Origin: Seonamhaeicola sediminis
GTDB lineage: Bacteria > Bacteroidota > Bacteroidia > Flavobacteriales > Flavobacteriaceae
DNA length: 64,000 bases
NCBI RefSeq assembly: GCF_004358095.2
Contig: NZ_SMZJ02000003.1
Span: forward strand, 124,001-188,000
Direction of reading: 5' to 3'
Below are positions 47,286 through 55,134 of this stretch, one piece after another. The notes beneath the pieces were generated by a model. The model saw only the letters and a list, made by a program, of their open reading frames with translations, did no database searches and was not told the origin of the DNA. Both the position numbers and the translations under genes were made by a program. Position 1 is the stretch's first letter. The number at the start of each line of letters is the position of its first letter.

Positions 47286-47621
47286 ATGAGTAAAACATAC
47301 TACGACCCCGCAGACCTAAGAAAATTTGGAAAAATCACAGAATGGAGTGAAGATATCGGAAATAAATTTTTTGATTATTACGGGAAAGTTTTTGAAGAAG
47401 GTGCTTTAACTGCTCGTGAAAAATCATTAATAGCTCTTGCGGTTGCACATACAGAACAATGCCCCTACTGCATTGACGCCTATACCAAAGATGGTTTACA
47501 ACGTGGTGTTACCAAAGAAGAAATGATGGAAGCCATACATGTAGGAGCTGCTATTAAAAGTGGTGCTACTCTTGTTCATGGGGTACAAATGATGAATAAA
47601 GTGAATAAATTGGATGGGTAA
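47286..47621 (+). CDS. AhpD-like (carboxymuconolactone decarboxylase) protein of the arsenosugar cluster
   Basis: A 111-residue all-helical protein of the CMD/AhpD family. The redox motif HTEQCPYCIDAY has Cys59 and Cys62 in a CxxC arrangement preceded by His55, as in AhpD-type peroxidases. Proteins of this subtype are annotated as arsenosugar-biosynthesis-associated peroxidase-like proteins because they lie next to arsS, as here. Its reaction is not established; a thiol-based reduction of an arsenic or peroxide species is a reasonable inference. A 299-bp gap with repeat-like sequence separates it from arsS. Confidence 0.85.
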   Translation: MSKTYYDPADLRKFGKITEWSEDIGNKFFDYYGKVFEEGALTAREKSLIALAVAHTEQCPYCIDAYTKDGLQRGVTKEEMMEAIHVGAAIKSGATLVHGVQMMNKVNKLDG

Positions 47622-47633
47622 AAGCCCCTCCTA

Positions 47634-47652
47634 ACCTCCCCTAAAGGGAGGA
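47634..47652. repeat. REP-like hairpin (CCTCCC ... GGGAGG)
   Basis: CCTCCC (47635-47640), spacer CTAAA and GGGAGG (47646-47651) form a compact G+C-rich hairpin 14 bp after the AhpD-like stop codon. The context CCTAACCTCCCCTAAAGGGAGG resembles a short extragenic palindrome that I recall as scattered in many Flavobacteriaceae genomes. It could also act as a transcript-end structure. Confidence 0.5.
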
Positions 47653-47719
47653 ACCTTACTCATACTTTGAAAGACAAAATATAAGTTGGGTGAAAAAAAG
47701 TAAATAACAGAAAATCAAG

Positions 47720-47890
47720 TCCCAAATTCCGACGTAGTCGGAAGCATCAAAAATCAGAAATAATGAACGAAAGAGTGAAGATGCGAAGCGTAGCTTCAAG
47801 CACAAAACTCTGAAAGTGAATGTTGCTTTAGCAATTTCCTATTTTTGACTCGATTTTTTGGTTCGTTTTGTATCGCTGCAAAATGAACAA
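47720..47890. repeat. Intergenic segment with three small palindromes, possible repetitive element
   Basis: Within the gap before arsS are TTCCGAC-GTA-GTCGGAA (47727-47743), GAAGC-GTA-GCTTC (47785-47797) and TTGCT-TT-AGCAA (47823-47834). The flanking text (towards TTTTTGGTTCGTTTTGTATC at about 47854-47873) resembles sequence I have seen repeated between genes in flavobacteria. No intact reading frame of note is present. I read it as a repetitive or decayed element rather than a gene. Confidence 0.4.
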
Positions 47891-47920
47891 TAAATATAAA
47901 AGGTATTTTTTAAGAGTACT

Positions 47921-48985
47921 ATGACGAAAATAAAAACACAATCGCTACACAAGCGCGAAAGCACATTAGCTCAAAGCAAAAGACAATTAGAAATTTTATC
48001 TAACGGTATTTTCCAAAACGGAGAACTGCCAACATTTAAGTCTAAAATATCTGAAACAAACCAGTTTCCCTTGAAGGCAAAAAAGCTTGAAATTTTGCAA
48101 ATCAACATAGGCTATATGTGTAACCAAGTTTGCGAACATTGCCATGTAGATGCAGGTCCAGATCGTCAAGAAATAATGACCAAGGAGACCATGCAGCAGT
48201 GTTTATACGTTATTAAAAATACAGGCGCACATACTTTAGATTTAACAGGTGGTGCTCCAGAAATGAATCCTAATTTTAGATGGTTTATAGAAGAAGCGGC
48301 AAAAGCAGGTATTAAAGACTTTATAGTACGCTCTAACCTTACCATTATTCGGGCTAATAAAAAGTATTACGATTTACCAGAATTCTTTAAGAAACACAAT
48401 GTGCATGTTGTAAGCTCTATGCCACATTGGACGCGTGGAAAAACAGACAAACAACGTGGCGACGGTGTTTTTGATAAATCAATAAAAGCATTACAAGAAT
48501 TAAACGCGGTTGGCTACGGCATGCCAGATAGTAATTTAAGACTCGATTTGGTTTACAATCCCTCAGGTGCATTTCTTCCGGGTGACCAAGCTTCTATGGA
48601 AAAAGACTTCAAAAAAGCATTACTTGAAGATTTTGGAATTCAGTTCCACAATTTATTCGCAATAACCAACCTTCCTATAAGCAGGTTTTTAGATTATTTA
48701 ATCGCTTCAGAAAACTACGAAGATTACATGTACGCCCTAGTTGAGGCTTATAACCCTTCAGCTGTAGCCAACGTTATGTGTACCAATACACTTTCCGTAA
48801 GTTGGGAAGGCTATTTATTCGATTGCGATTTTAATCAAATGCTTGAGCTACCTGTGAGCAGTAAAATAAAGCATATATCTGAATATAATGAGGAATTATT
48901 AGAGGGTAGAAATATTGTTATTTCGCAACACTGCTACGGTTGTACCGCAGGTGCAGGTAGTAGTTGCCAAGGCACTGTGGCTTAA
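47921..48985 (+). CDS. arsS: Arsenosugar biosynthesis radical SAM enzyme ArsS
   Basis: ArsS couples S-adenosylmethionine cleavage to transfer of the 5'-deoxyadenosyl group onto dimethylarsenite, giving 5'-deoxy-5'-dimethylarsinoyl-adenosine. The 354 residues have the radical SAM cluster motif CNQVCEHC (Cys67, Cys71, Cys74), a GGAPE SAM-binding motif near 110-114, and a C-terminal DUF3641-like region with Cys287, Cys302 and the terminal HCYGCTAGAGSSC (Cys338, Cys341, Cys349). Some relatives have selenocysteine in the C-terminal motif; here all codons are Cys. arsM lies 2 kb downstream on the same strand. Confidence 0.95.
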   Translation: MTKIKTQSLHKRESTLAQSKRQLEILSNGIFQNGELPTFKSKISETNQFPLKAKKLEILQINIGYMCNQVCEHCHVDAGPDRQEIMTKETMQQCLYVIKNTGAHTLDLTGGAPEMNPNFRWFIEEAAKAGIKDFIVRSNLTIIRANKKYYDLPEFFKKHNVHVVSSMPHWTRGKTDKQRGDGVFDKSIKALQELNAVGYGMPDSNLRLDLVYNPSGAFLPGDQASMEKDFKKALLEDFGIQFHNLFAITNLPISRFLDYLIASENYEDYMYALVEAYNPSAVANVMCTNTLSVSWEGYLFDCDFNQMLELPVSSKIKHISEYNEELLEGRNIVISQHCYGCTAGAGSSCQGTVA

Positions 48986-48994
48986 ATACAAGTT

Positions 48995-49489
48995 ATGCAA
49001 AAAACTTTCCTGTTTTTTATTTTTTTTATTTCTGCACTAGGTTATTCTCAAAAGAAATTAGATAAATTACTCAAGAAATATAATTCGGAAAAGATTCCGT
49101 ATATTTATGTAAATGAATTGAAATCATACCCAGACAATATTATTCTTTTGGATGCCAGAGAACAAAGAGAATATGCAACTAGTCATTTAAAAGATGCTAT
49201 TGCTGTTGGGTATGATTTCTTTAACATAGATTCTACTTCTAAAAAAATACCAAACAAGAATTCTAAAGTTGTGGTATATTGCTCTTTGGGCATTCGTTCT
49301 GAAGATATTGCCGAAAAACTCCAAAAAGCTGGATATAAAAATGTTTTCAATTTATTTGGTGGCATTTTTGAATGGAAAAATAATCTACAAAAAGTTTATA
49401 ATCTAAAAGAGCAAGAAACCGATAGTGTGCATGCCTTTAGTAAAGATTGGGGGAAATGGTTGCAAAAAGGGATTAAAGTATATGAATAA
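48995..49489 (+). CDS. Exported rhodanese-domain protein
   Basis: A 164-residue protein with a signal peptide (MQKTFLFFIFFISALGYSQ) and a single rhodanese domain. The active-site loop VVYCSLGIRS has Cys96; the loop is of the length seen in sulfurtransferases. It starts 10 bp after arsS and overlaps the next gene by eight bases, so it belongs to the arsenosugar operon. A periplasmic sulfurtransferase might process thiolated arsenic species, but this is inference. Confidence 0.87.
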   Translation: MQKTFLFFIFFISALGYSQKKLDKLLKKYNSEKIPYIYVNELKSYPDNIILLDAREQREYATSHLKDAIAVGYDFFNIDSTSKKIPNKNSKVVVYCSLGIRSEDIAEKLQKAGYKNVFNLFGGIFEWKNNLQKVYNLKEQETDSVHAFSKDWGKWLQKGIKVYE

Positions 49490-50111
49490 AGAACTCGTTA
49501 TTGTTTTTGTAAAAAACATAAAGTTGGGCAAGGTAAAAACCCGACTTGCTAAAACCATTGGCAATCAAGCTGCTTTTGAGGTGTATAGTGAATTGGTGAA
49601 AATTACAGAACAGGCTACCACTAAACTTAAGGCAGACAAGCGCATCTACTTTTCAGATGCCATTATAGAAACCAAATGGAATGGTTTTGAAAAGCATGTG
49701 CAAGAAGGCAAAAATCTTGGTATACGCATGAAAAATGCTTTTTCTAAAGGGTTTAAAGACGGTTACAATCGTATTGTATTAATAGGCTCAGATTTACCTG
49801 ATATTAATGAAACACATATTAATAATGGGTTGAACGCTTTAAAAGAATACAACACTGTTTTTGGGCCATCTGTTGATGGTGGTTATTACCTGATCGGACT
49901 TTCTAAATTATATCATAATGTGTTTGATAATAAGCCTTGGAGCCAACCAAATTTACTGGAAGAAACATTGCAAGAATTAAGTGCAAAAGCTATAACATTT
50001 AGTATTTTAGAAACCTTAAATGATATTGATACGTTTGAAGACTTAATAACTTCAAATTTTTACAAATCGAATATAGAGTTACAAGAAAAAATTAAACAGT
50101 TAAATGATTAA
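49482..50111 (+). CDS. DUF2064/TIGR04282-type GT-A fold protein of arsenosugar biosynthesis
   Basis: A 209-residue GT-A-fold protein. The N-terminal FVKNIKLGKVKTRLAKTIG loop resembles the nucleotide-binding loop of CofC- and MobA-like nucleotidyltransferases. GSDLPDI near residue 108 supplies the acidic metal-binding residues, and GPSVDGGYYLIGL follows near 132. The family is usually called an arsenosugar biosynthesis glycosyltransferase, but its fold and N-terminal loop fit a nucleotidyltransferase that activates a sugar phosphate equally well. The ATG at 49482 lies eight bases inside the rhodanese gene. Confidence 0.87.
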   Translation: MNKELVIVFVKNIKLGKVKTRLAKTIGNQAAFEVYSELVKITEQATTKLKADKRIYFSDAIIETKWNGFEKHVQEGKNLGIRMKNAFSKGFKDGYNRIVLIGSDLPDINETHINNGLNALKEYNTVFGPSVDGGYYLIGLSKLYHNVFDNKPWSQPNLLEETLQELSAKAITFSILETLNDIDTFEDLITSNFYKSNIELQEKIKQLND

Positions 50112-50916
50112 ATTTATTACAGAAACGGTAGATTATCTCAAAGACAAAGGCTTCTATAAACCAGAAGTGGGTATTATTTTAGGCACTGGTCTTGGACAAC
50201 TTATTAATTCGGTTGAAGTTTTAAAAGAGGTAAGCTATAACCATATTCCCAATTTTCCAACGGCCACAGTGGAGTTTCATAGAGGAAAACTTGTCTACGG
50301 GAATCTTGCTGGAAAAAAAGTTATAATAATGCAAGGTCGTTTTCATGTATACGAAGGCTATACGCTACAGGATGTTACCTACCCTGTGCGCATTATGCAA
50401 CAATTAGGTATTCATACCCTATTAGTTTCTAATGCCGCTGGAGCTATTAATTTAGATTTCAAAAAAGGAGAATTGATGTTGATTGACGACCATATTAACC
50501 TTCAAGGAAGTTCGCCACTAGCAGTAAAAGGTATTGAGCAAATGGGTGAGCGTTTTGTAGATATGAGTGCTCCTTATGATGCTCTAATTAACGCTAGTTT
50601 TAAAAATATTGCGAAAACCCATAACATAAAATTACACAAAGGCGTATATGCAAGTGTGGTTGGCCCACAATTAGAAACCAGAGCAGAATACAGAATGCTT
50701 AAAATAATTGGGGCAGATGCTGTTGGGATGAGCACCGTACCAGAAGTTATTGTGGCAAACCACTTAAAATTGAAGGTGGCAGCAGTGTCAGTTTTAACGG
50801 ATGAATGCGACCCAGATAACTTAGAACCTGTAAATATTGAAGAAATTATAGCCATGGCAGCAAAGGCTGAACCAGATATGGTAACACTTTTTAAAGCTGT
50901 AATTGAAACATTATAA
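50104..50916 (+). CDS. Purine nucleoside phosphorylase / MTA phosphorylase family protein
   Basis: A 270-residue trimeric-type PNP-family enzyme, which cleaves the base from a nucleoside with phosphate to give ribose-1-phosphate. Conserved features are GTGLG (27-31), GRFHVYEG with His81, GPQLETRAE with Glu191 and the VGMS motif with Met209. Three positions look MTAP-like: Thr28 in place of the usual Ser of PNP, Asp233 in LTDECD where guanosine/inosine-specific PNPs have Asn, and Ile245 where they have the His that binds the 5'-hydroxyl. It overlaps the previous gene by eight bases. Within this cluster it may act on the arsenic-containing adenosine made by ArsS. Confidence 0.92.
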   Translation: MIKFITETVDYLKDKGFYKPEVGIILGTGLGQLINSVEVLKEVSYNHIPNFPTATVEFHRGKLVYGNLAGKKVIIMQGRFHVYEGYTLQDVTYPVRIMQQLGIHTLLVSNAAGAINLDFKKGELMLIDDHINLQGSSPLAVKGIEQMGERFVDMSAPYDALINASFKNIAKTHNIKLHKGVYASVVGPQLETRAEYRMLKIIGADAVGMSTVPEVIVANHLKLKVAAVSVLTDECDPDNLEPVNIEEIIAMAAKAEPDMVTLFKAVIETL

Positions 50917-50986
50917 AAAAAATTGTAGTGTCCATTTAGGAATAAGACCAAGAACTAAACTAAATACCCAATATTAAATAAAAAAC

Positions 50987-51958
50987 ATGAGTACATACTT
51001 AGAAACCACACACAATGTATATAAAGAAGCCGCATTAACTCCAGATGTAGGTTTATGCTGTACCACAAACCCCATTTGGGAATTACCAGGATTAAAAATT
51101 CCCAAAATCATGCAAGAAATGAATTATGGTTGTGGCTCTACAGTGCATGCCAGAGATTTAACCAATAATCCAAAAATGCTTTACGTTGGTGTTGGTGGCG
51201 GTATGGAATTGTTGCAGTTCGCTTATTTCAATCGACAAAAAGGAGGTGTAATAGGTGTTGATGTGGTAGATGAAATGTTAGAAGCTTCACGTAAAAATTT
51301 TAAGGAAGCCGAAGCACTAAACGATTGGTTTAAGAGCGATTTTGTAACACTAAAAAAAGGAGATGCGCTTCATCTTCCTGTTGAAGATAACAGTATTGAT
51401 GTTGCAGCACAAAACTGTTTGTTTAACATCTTTAAAGCAGACGATTTAAAAAAGGCTATTGCCGAAATGTATCGTGTTTTAAAGCCTCATGGGCGTTTGG
51501 TAATGAGCGACCCTACCTGCGAGCAACCTATGAATGACACCTTACGGAATGATGATAGATTACGTGCCTTGTGTTTAAGTGGTAGCTTGCCTATTGCTGA
51601 ATATGTAAAAATGTTGACAGATGCTGGTTTTGGCACTATTGAAATTAGAGCCAGAAAACCTTATAGAATTTTAGACCCAAAACATTACCCAACGGATGAA
51701 TTAATATACATTGAATCCATTGAGGTTGCTGCCATAAAAGACCCAATGCCTGAAGATGGCCCATGTATTTTTACTGGAAAAGCTGCCATTTATTATGGTG
51801 ACGCGGATTATTTTGATGACAAAAAAGGGCATGTATTACTTAAAAATCAACCGTTAGCCATTTGTGATAAAACCGCTGGTGCTCTAGCAGATTTAAATCG
51901 GCATGATATTTTCATTAGTGAATCTACCTATCATTATGACGGCGGGGGCTGCTGTTAG
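50987..51958 (+). CDS. arsM: Arsenite methyltransferase ArsM (arsenosugar type)
   Basis: ArsM transfers methyl groups from S-adenosylmethionine to trivalent arsenic. The 323-residue class I methyltransferase has its SAM loop YVGVGGG at 66-72 and the acidic VIGVDVVDEML strand end at 88-97. Cysteines likely to bind As(III) are Cys24/25 (GLCC), Cys49, Cys144, Cys178 (SDPTC) and Cys196 (ALCLSGS). The last two match the spacing pattern of conserved ArsM cysteines. The protein ends in GGGCC, a C-terminal Cys pair. The architecture agrees with the subfamily found with ArsS, which stops at dimethylated product. Confidence 0.94.
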   Translation: MSTYLETTHNVYKEAALTPDVGLCCTTNPIWELPGLKIPKIMQEMNYGCGSTVHARDLTNNPKMLYVGVGGGMELLQFAYFNRQKGGVIGVDVVDEMLEASRKNFKEAEALNDWFKSDFVTLKKGDALHLPVEDNSIDVAAQNCLFNIFKADDLKKAIAEMYRVLKPHGRLVMSDPTCEQPMNDTLRNDDRLRALCLSGSLPIAEYVKMLTDAGFGTIEIRARKPYRILDPKHYPTDELIYIESIEVAAIKDPMPEDGPCIFTGKAAIYYGDADYFDDKKGHVLLKNQPLAICDKTAGALADLNRHDIFISESTYHYDGGGCC

Positions 51959-51978
51959 TTAGTAATTTTAAATTTACA

Positions 51979-52815
51979 ATGCGAAATATATTATGCATTA
52001 CTTGCTGTATTCTTTTGTTAGCGTCTTGTAAGGGAACAAGAAAAGTAACAGAGATGTCTAGACCCCAAGAAAAAAGTCACACCCAAGATATCACAACTAC
52101 AGTTTATACTTTAGAAACTAAACAAGAGAATAAAACCATAAGAGATAGTCTAAAAAAAGTAACTACCCGCGTTTTATCTCAGCATCAGTTATGGGATAAT
52201 CTTTTGGGAAAATACGTTTCAAACGAGGGACATGTGGATTACCAAGGCTTAAAAAAAGAATATAACAAACTTCAAGAATATATTAGTTTTCTCCAAAGTT
52301 CTGTGCCAGAAAAAGATAGTTCTAAAAACCAAAAATTAAGTTATTGGATTAACACTTACAATGCTTTTACAGTTGATTTAATTTTAAGACATTATCCCAT
52401 TAATAGTATAAAAGACATTAAAGAACCTTGGCAACAACGCCATTGGAAATTAGGAGACAAATGGTATAATTTAGATGAGATAGAACACCATATTTTACGT
52501 AAAATGGATGAACCTCGTATTCATTTTGCCATAAACTGTGCCTCTATATCTTGTCCTAAACTTCAAAATAAAGCATTTACAACAACACATTTAGAAACAC
52601 AATTAACTAAAGCTACCAAAGACTTTTTAAATGATCCTGAAAGAAATTCAATTTCAAAAGATAATTTAGAACTCTCAAAAATATTTCAATGGTTTGCCAA
52701 AGATTTTAAACAACATGGTTCGTTAATTGATTTTTTAAATCAATATTCTGACTTAGAAATTTCACAGAAAGCAAAGAAAAACTACAAAGATTACAATTGG
52801 AGTTTAAATGAATAA
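51979..52815 (+). CDS. DUF547 lipoprotein
   Basis: A 278-residue lipoprotein: signal peptide and lipobox LLASC (Cys about 17), a charged linker to about residue 65, then a DUF547 domain. Conserved DUF547 features are LSYWINTYNAFTVDLI and RIHFAINCASISCPKL, the latter a HFxxxCxxxxCPxL motif. The function of the domain is unknown; structural relation to papain-like or transglutaminase folds has been suggested. The gene is placed between arsM and a glycosyltransferase, overlapping the latter by eight bases, so it belongs to the cluster. Confidence 0.9.
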   Translation: MRNILCITCCILLLASCKGTRKVTEMSRPQEKSHTQDITTTVYTLETKQENKTIRDSLKKVTTRVLSQHQLWDNLLGKYVSNEGHVDYQGLKKEYNKLQEYISFLQSSVPEKDSSKNQKLSYWINTYNAFTVDLILRHYPINSIKDIKEPWQQRHWKLGDKWYNLDEIEHHILRKMDEPRIHFAINCASISCPKLQNKAFTTTHLETQLTKATKDFLNDPERNSISKDNLELSKIFQWFAKDFKQHGSLIDFLNQYSDLEISQKAKKNYKDYNWSLNE

Positions 52816-53533
52816 AATCTCTATTGTCATACCCGTTTTAAATGAATCAGCTAATATTAAAAATTTACTGAATTACCTTATTGAAAATTCATCTGAGGAA
52901 AATATTCAAGATATTTTAGTGGTTGATGGGGGAAGTATTGATGGCACTCAAGATATGGTTCTCGACACATTCGCACAGAGAGAAAACACTCGAACTTACA
53001 TTCGTCTTTTAACATCAGAAAAAGGACGTGCCAAACAAATGAATTTTGGTGCAAAAAACGCTTCAGGAAATATTCTCTATTTTCTTCATGCCGATTCTTT
53101 CCCTCCTAAAAACTTTGATAAATTAATTATTAAACAGGTAAAAAACAGTAATAAAGCGGGTTGTTTTAGAATGAAATTTGACAGCAACCATTGGTGGTTA
53201 AAACTAGCGGGATGGTTAACAAAATTTTCGTGGAAAATAGCACGTGGCGGAGACCAAAGCCTATTCATTACTAAATCACTGTTTTACAAGATTGGTGGTT
53301 TTGATGAAAGTTACACCATATACGAAGACAATGATTTTATAAGTAAGCTTTATAAACGCAAACAATTTGTGGTAATTCAAGAGTGGTTGGTAACTTCATC
53401 TAGACGTTATAAAACCAACGGGTTGTGGAAATTACAATATCACTATTGCAATATCCATATTAAAAGATTATTGGGTGCAGATGCCCAAACGTTAAACAAA
53501 TACTACTTAAAGCACGTTCTTGTTAAAAAATGA
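52808..53533 (+). CDS. TIGR04283-type family 2 glycosyltransferase of arsenosugar biosynthesis
   Basis: A 241-residue GT2-fold enzyme. SIVIPVLNESANIKNLL starts the nucleotide-sugar domain, VVDGGSIDGT follows near 38, the donor metal motif FLHADS lies near 93, and the diagnostic GRAKQMNFGA (about 75) and ARGGDQSLF (about 148) motifs identify the subfamily found near arsS. It has no transmembrane helix apart from a possible hydrophobic patch, so it is probably cytoplasmic or peripheral. Donor and acceptor are unknown. The start overlaps the DUF547 gene by eight bases. Confidence 0.9.
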   Translation: MNKISIVIPVLNESANIKNLLNYLIENSSEENIQDILVVDGGSIDGTQDMVLDTFAQRENTRTYIRLLTSEKGRAKQMNFGAKNASGNILYFLHADSFPPKNFDKLIIKQVKNSNKAGCFRMKFDSNHWWLKLAGWLTKFSWKIARGGDQSLFITKSLFYKIGGFDESYTIYEDNDFISKLYKRKQFVVIQEWLVTSSRRYKTNGLWKLQYHYCNIHIKRLLGADAQTLNKYYLKHVLVKK

Positions 53534-53610
53534 TAAAACTGTTGTAACAAAAAGTTAATTAATCGGTCGTGTTTTTGTAATAACTTAATTTCATAGCAAA
53601 ATCAAGACCA

Positions 53611-55134
53611 ATGAAATCCTATTTAGCAAGTTTATTTTGTTTAATATCATTTGCGCTTTTATTTGGTCAAGAATCAATCAGTGCTAAATTAATTGACTCC
53701 ACAACTCAAAAACCCATTCTCTTTGCAACTATTAGCTATGGAAAAAACTCTGGTGTTATTAGTAATAGTGATGGTGATTTTCAAATTCACTTTAAATCAA
53801 ATCCTTCAAAATCAGATTCAATTTTCATTAGTTGCTTGGGATATAAAACTAAACAGATACCCGCTTTACATTTTAAGGATAGTATTATTTTACTAAGTCC
53901 AAAATCCATCGAGCTAGACGAAGTTCTGGTTTCTAACAAAAACTATAGTGTAGAGGAAATAATTGAAAAAACACACGAAAATCTCTCTGCGAATTATCAT
54001 TTTAACTACAACAAAAGTAAATTGTTCTATCGCGAATCTTATTTCAATCACATAACCAAAAACAGCATTAAAGTAAAAGAAAGTACTATCCCAGAATTTA
54101 ACCAGAAATTTATGGATAGTATCATGGCTATTATGTCCAAAGAAGCAGACGATTACACCGAATTATTGGGTACACTTTACACAAAGACCGACCCTGAAGA
54201 AAAACATAAACTAGACATTATAAAGGCATCTCGGTTGTACGACAAGAAAAAAGAAGTTTCTTTTGATGGACTTGAAGAACGCTTCAATGCCATATTTAGA
54301 AAACATGTAAAAAGAGATTCTTATTTTAAGATAAAGTCAGGCATTTTTGGAACAAAGGAAGACATAGATTCATCTCTGTTTGATAGTGCAGATACCAAAA
54401 AGGAAAAAGAAAAAACAGATGCGTTTTTAGAAGAACAGAAAAAAAAGGAACTAGAACGTAAAAAAAATTTCTTAAAACACAGAAAAAACACCATTTCTAA
54501 TTTAGAGCACAGAAGTTTTATTTTTGAAGACTCTCATTTAAACTTTCTTGAAAAACCTAAAAAGTACGCGTTTGAGTTATTGGATTATATCTTTTTAAAC
54601 GGGGAATTTGTTTATAAAATAAGTTTCAAGCCAAAACGCAGTGCCAATTACAAAGGCACATTGTATATAAATACAGATGATTTTGCCATAATAAGAGTAG
54701 ACTATAAAAATGTGAAACCTTTAAGGAGTTTTAGGCTCTTGGGTATTTCATATCAAGAAGTATTACACCGTGGCACCTTAATTTATGCTAAAAATGATGT
54801 GGAAACATACACCCTAAAATATGCTGAATCTGAAACTGGAAATAACTTTGGCATTAAACGTCCTTTAAAAATTATTGAAAAGAACAAAAATGTAAAAGGT
54901 AGAAGAAAGCAAAATGAACTCTCTATGGATCTTCACTTTACTATTTCAAACACTACAAAAAAAGAACTGGTGGTTTTTGAAAGTGAAACTATTAATAAAA
55001 CGGTTTTTGATGTTTTTGAGGAAAAATTAAATATTAGCCCAACATATTTACCTGCTTACGACCCTACATTTTGGGAAGGCTACAATGTAATAGAACCCAA
55101 TAAAGCTATTAAAGATTTTAAGAGTATAGAGTAA
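53611..55134 (+). CDS. Exported protein with carboxypeptidase-D-like regulatory domain
   Basis: A 507-residue protein with a signal peptide (ending near ALLFGQ), an N-terminal CarboxypepD_reg-like beta-sandwich (about 22-105, with PILFATISYGKNSGVISNSD and LGYKTKQIP) and a large C-terminal region of unknown fold (to residue 507), rich in charged residues (a Lys/Glu-rich helix near 275-295). The N-terminal domain is common in TonB-dependent receptors and outer membrane proteins of Bacteroidota, but no plug or barrel is evident. It meets the next, convergent gene with no gap (stops at 55132-55134 and 55135-55137). Confidence 0.85.
   Translation: MKSYLASLFCLISFALLFGQESISAKLIDSTTQKPILFATISYGKNSGVISNSDGDFQIHFKSNPSKSDSIFISCLGYKTKQIPALHFKDSIILLSPKSIELDEVLVSNKNYSVEEIIEKTHENLSANYHFNYNKSKLFYRESYFNHITKNSIKVKESTIPEFNQKFMDSIMAIMSKEADDYTELLGTLYTKTDPEEKHKLDIIKASRLYDKKKEVSFDGLEERFNAIFRKHVKRDSYFKIKSGIFGTKEDIDSSLFDSADTKKEKEKTDAFLEEQKKKELERKKNFLKHRKNTISNLEHRSFIFEDSHLNFLEKPKKYAFELLDYIFLNGEFVYKISFKPKRSANYKGTLYINTDDFAIIRVDYKNVKPLRSFRLLGISYQEVLHRGTLIYAKNDVETYTLKYAESETGNNFGIKRPLKIIEKNKNVKGRRKQNELSMDLHFTISNTTKKELVVFESETINKTVFDVFEEKLNISPTYLPAYDPTFWEGYNVIEPNKAIKDFKSIE

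Noticed and set aside
47761-47860. Decayed coding sequence before arsS
   Set aside because: No frame gave a convincing protein match; a repetitive non-coding element is more likely.
47921-48985. ArsS as a selenoprotein
   Set aside because: The C-terminal CxxC motif uses TGC and TGT codons and there is no in-frame TGA, so this is the Cys form.
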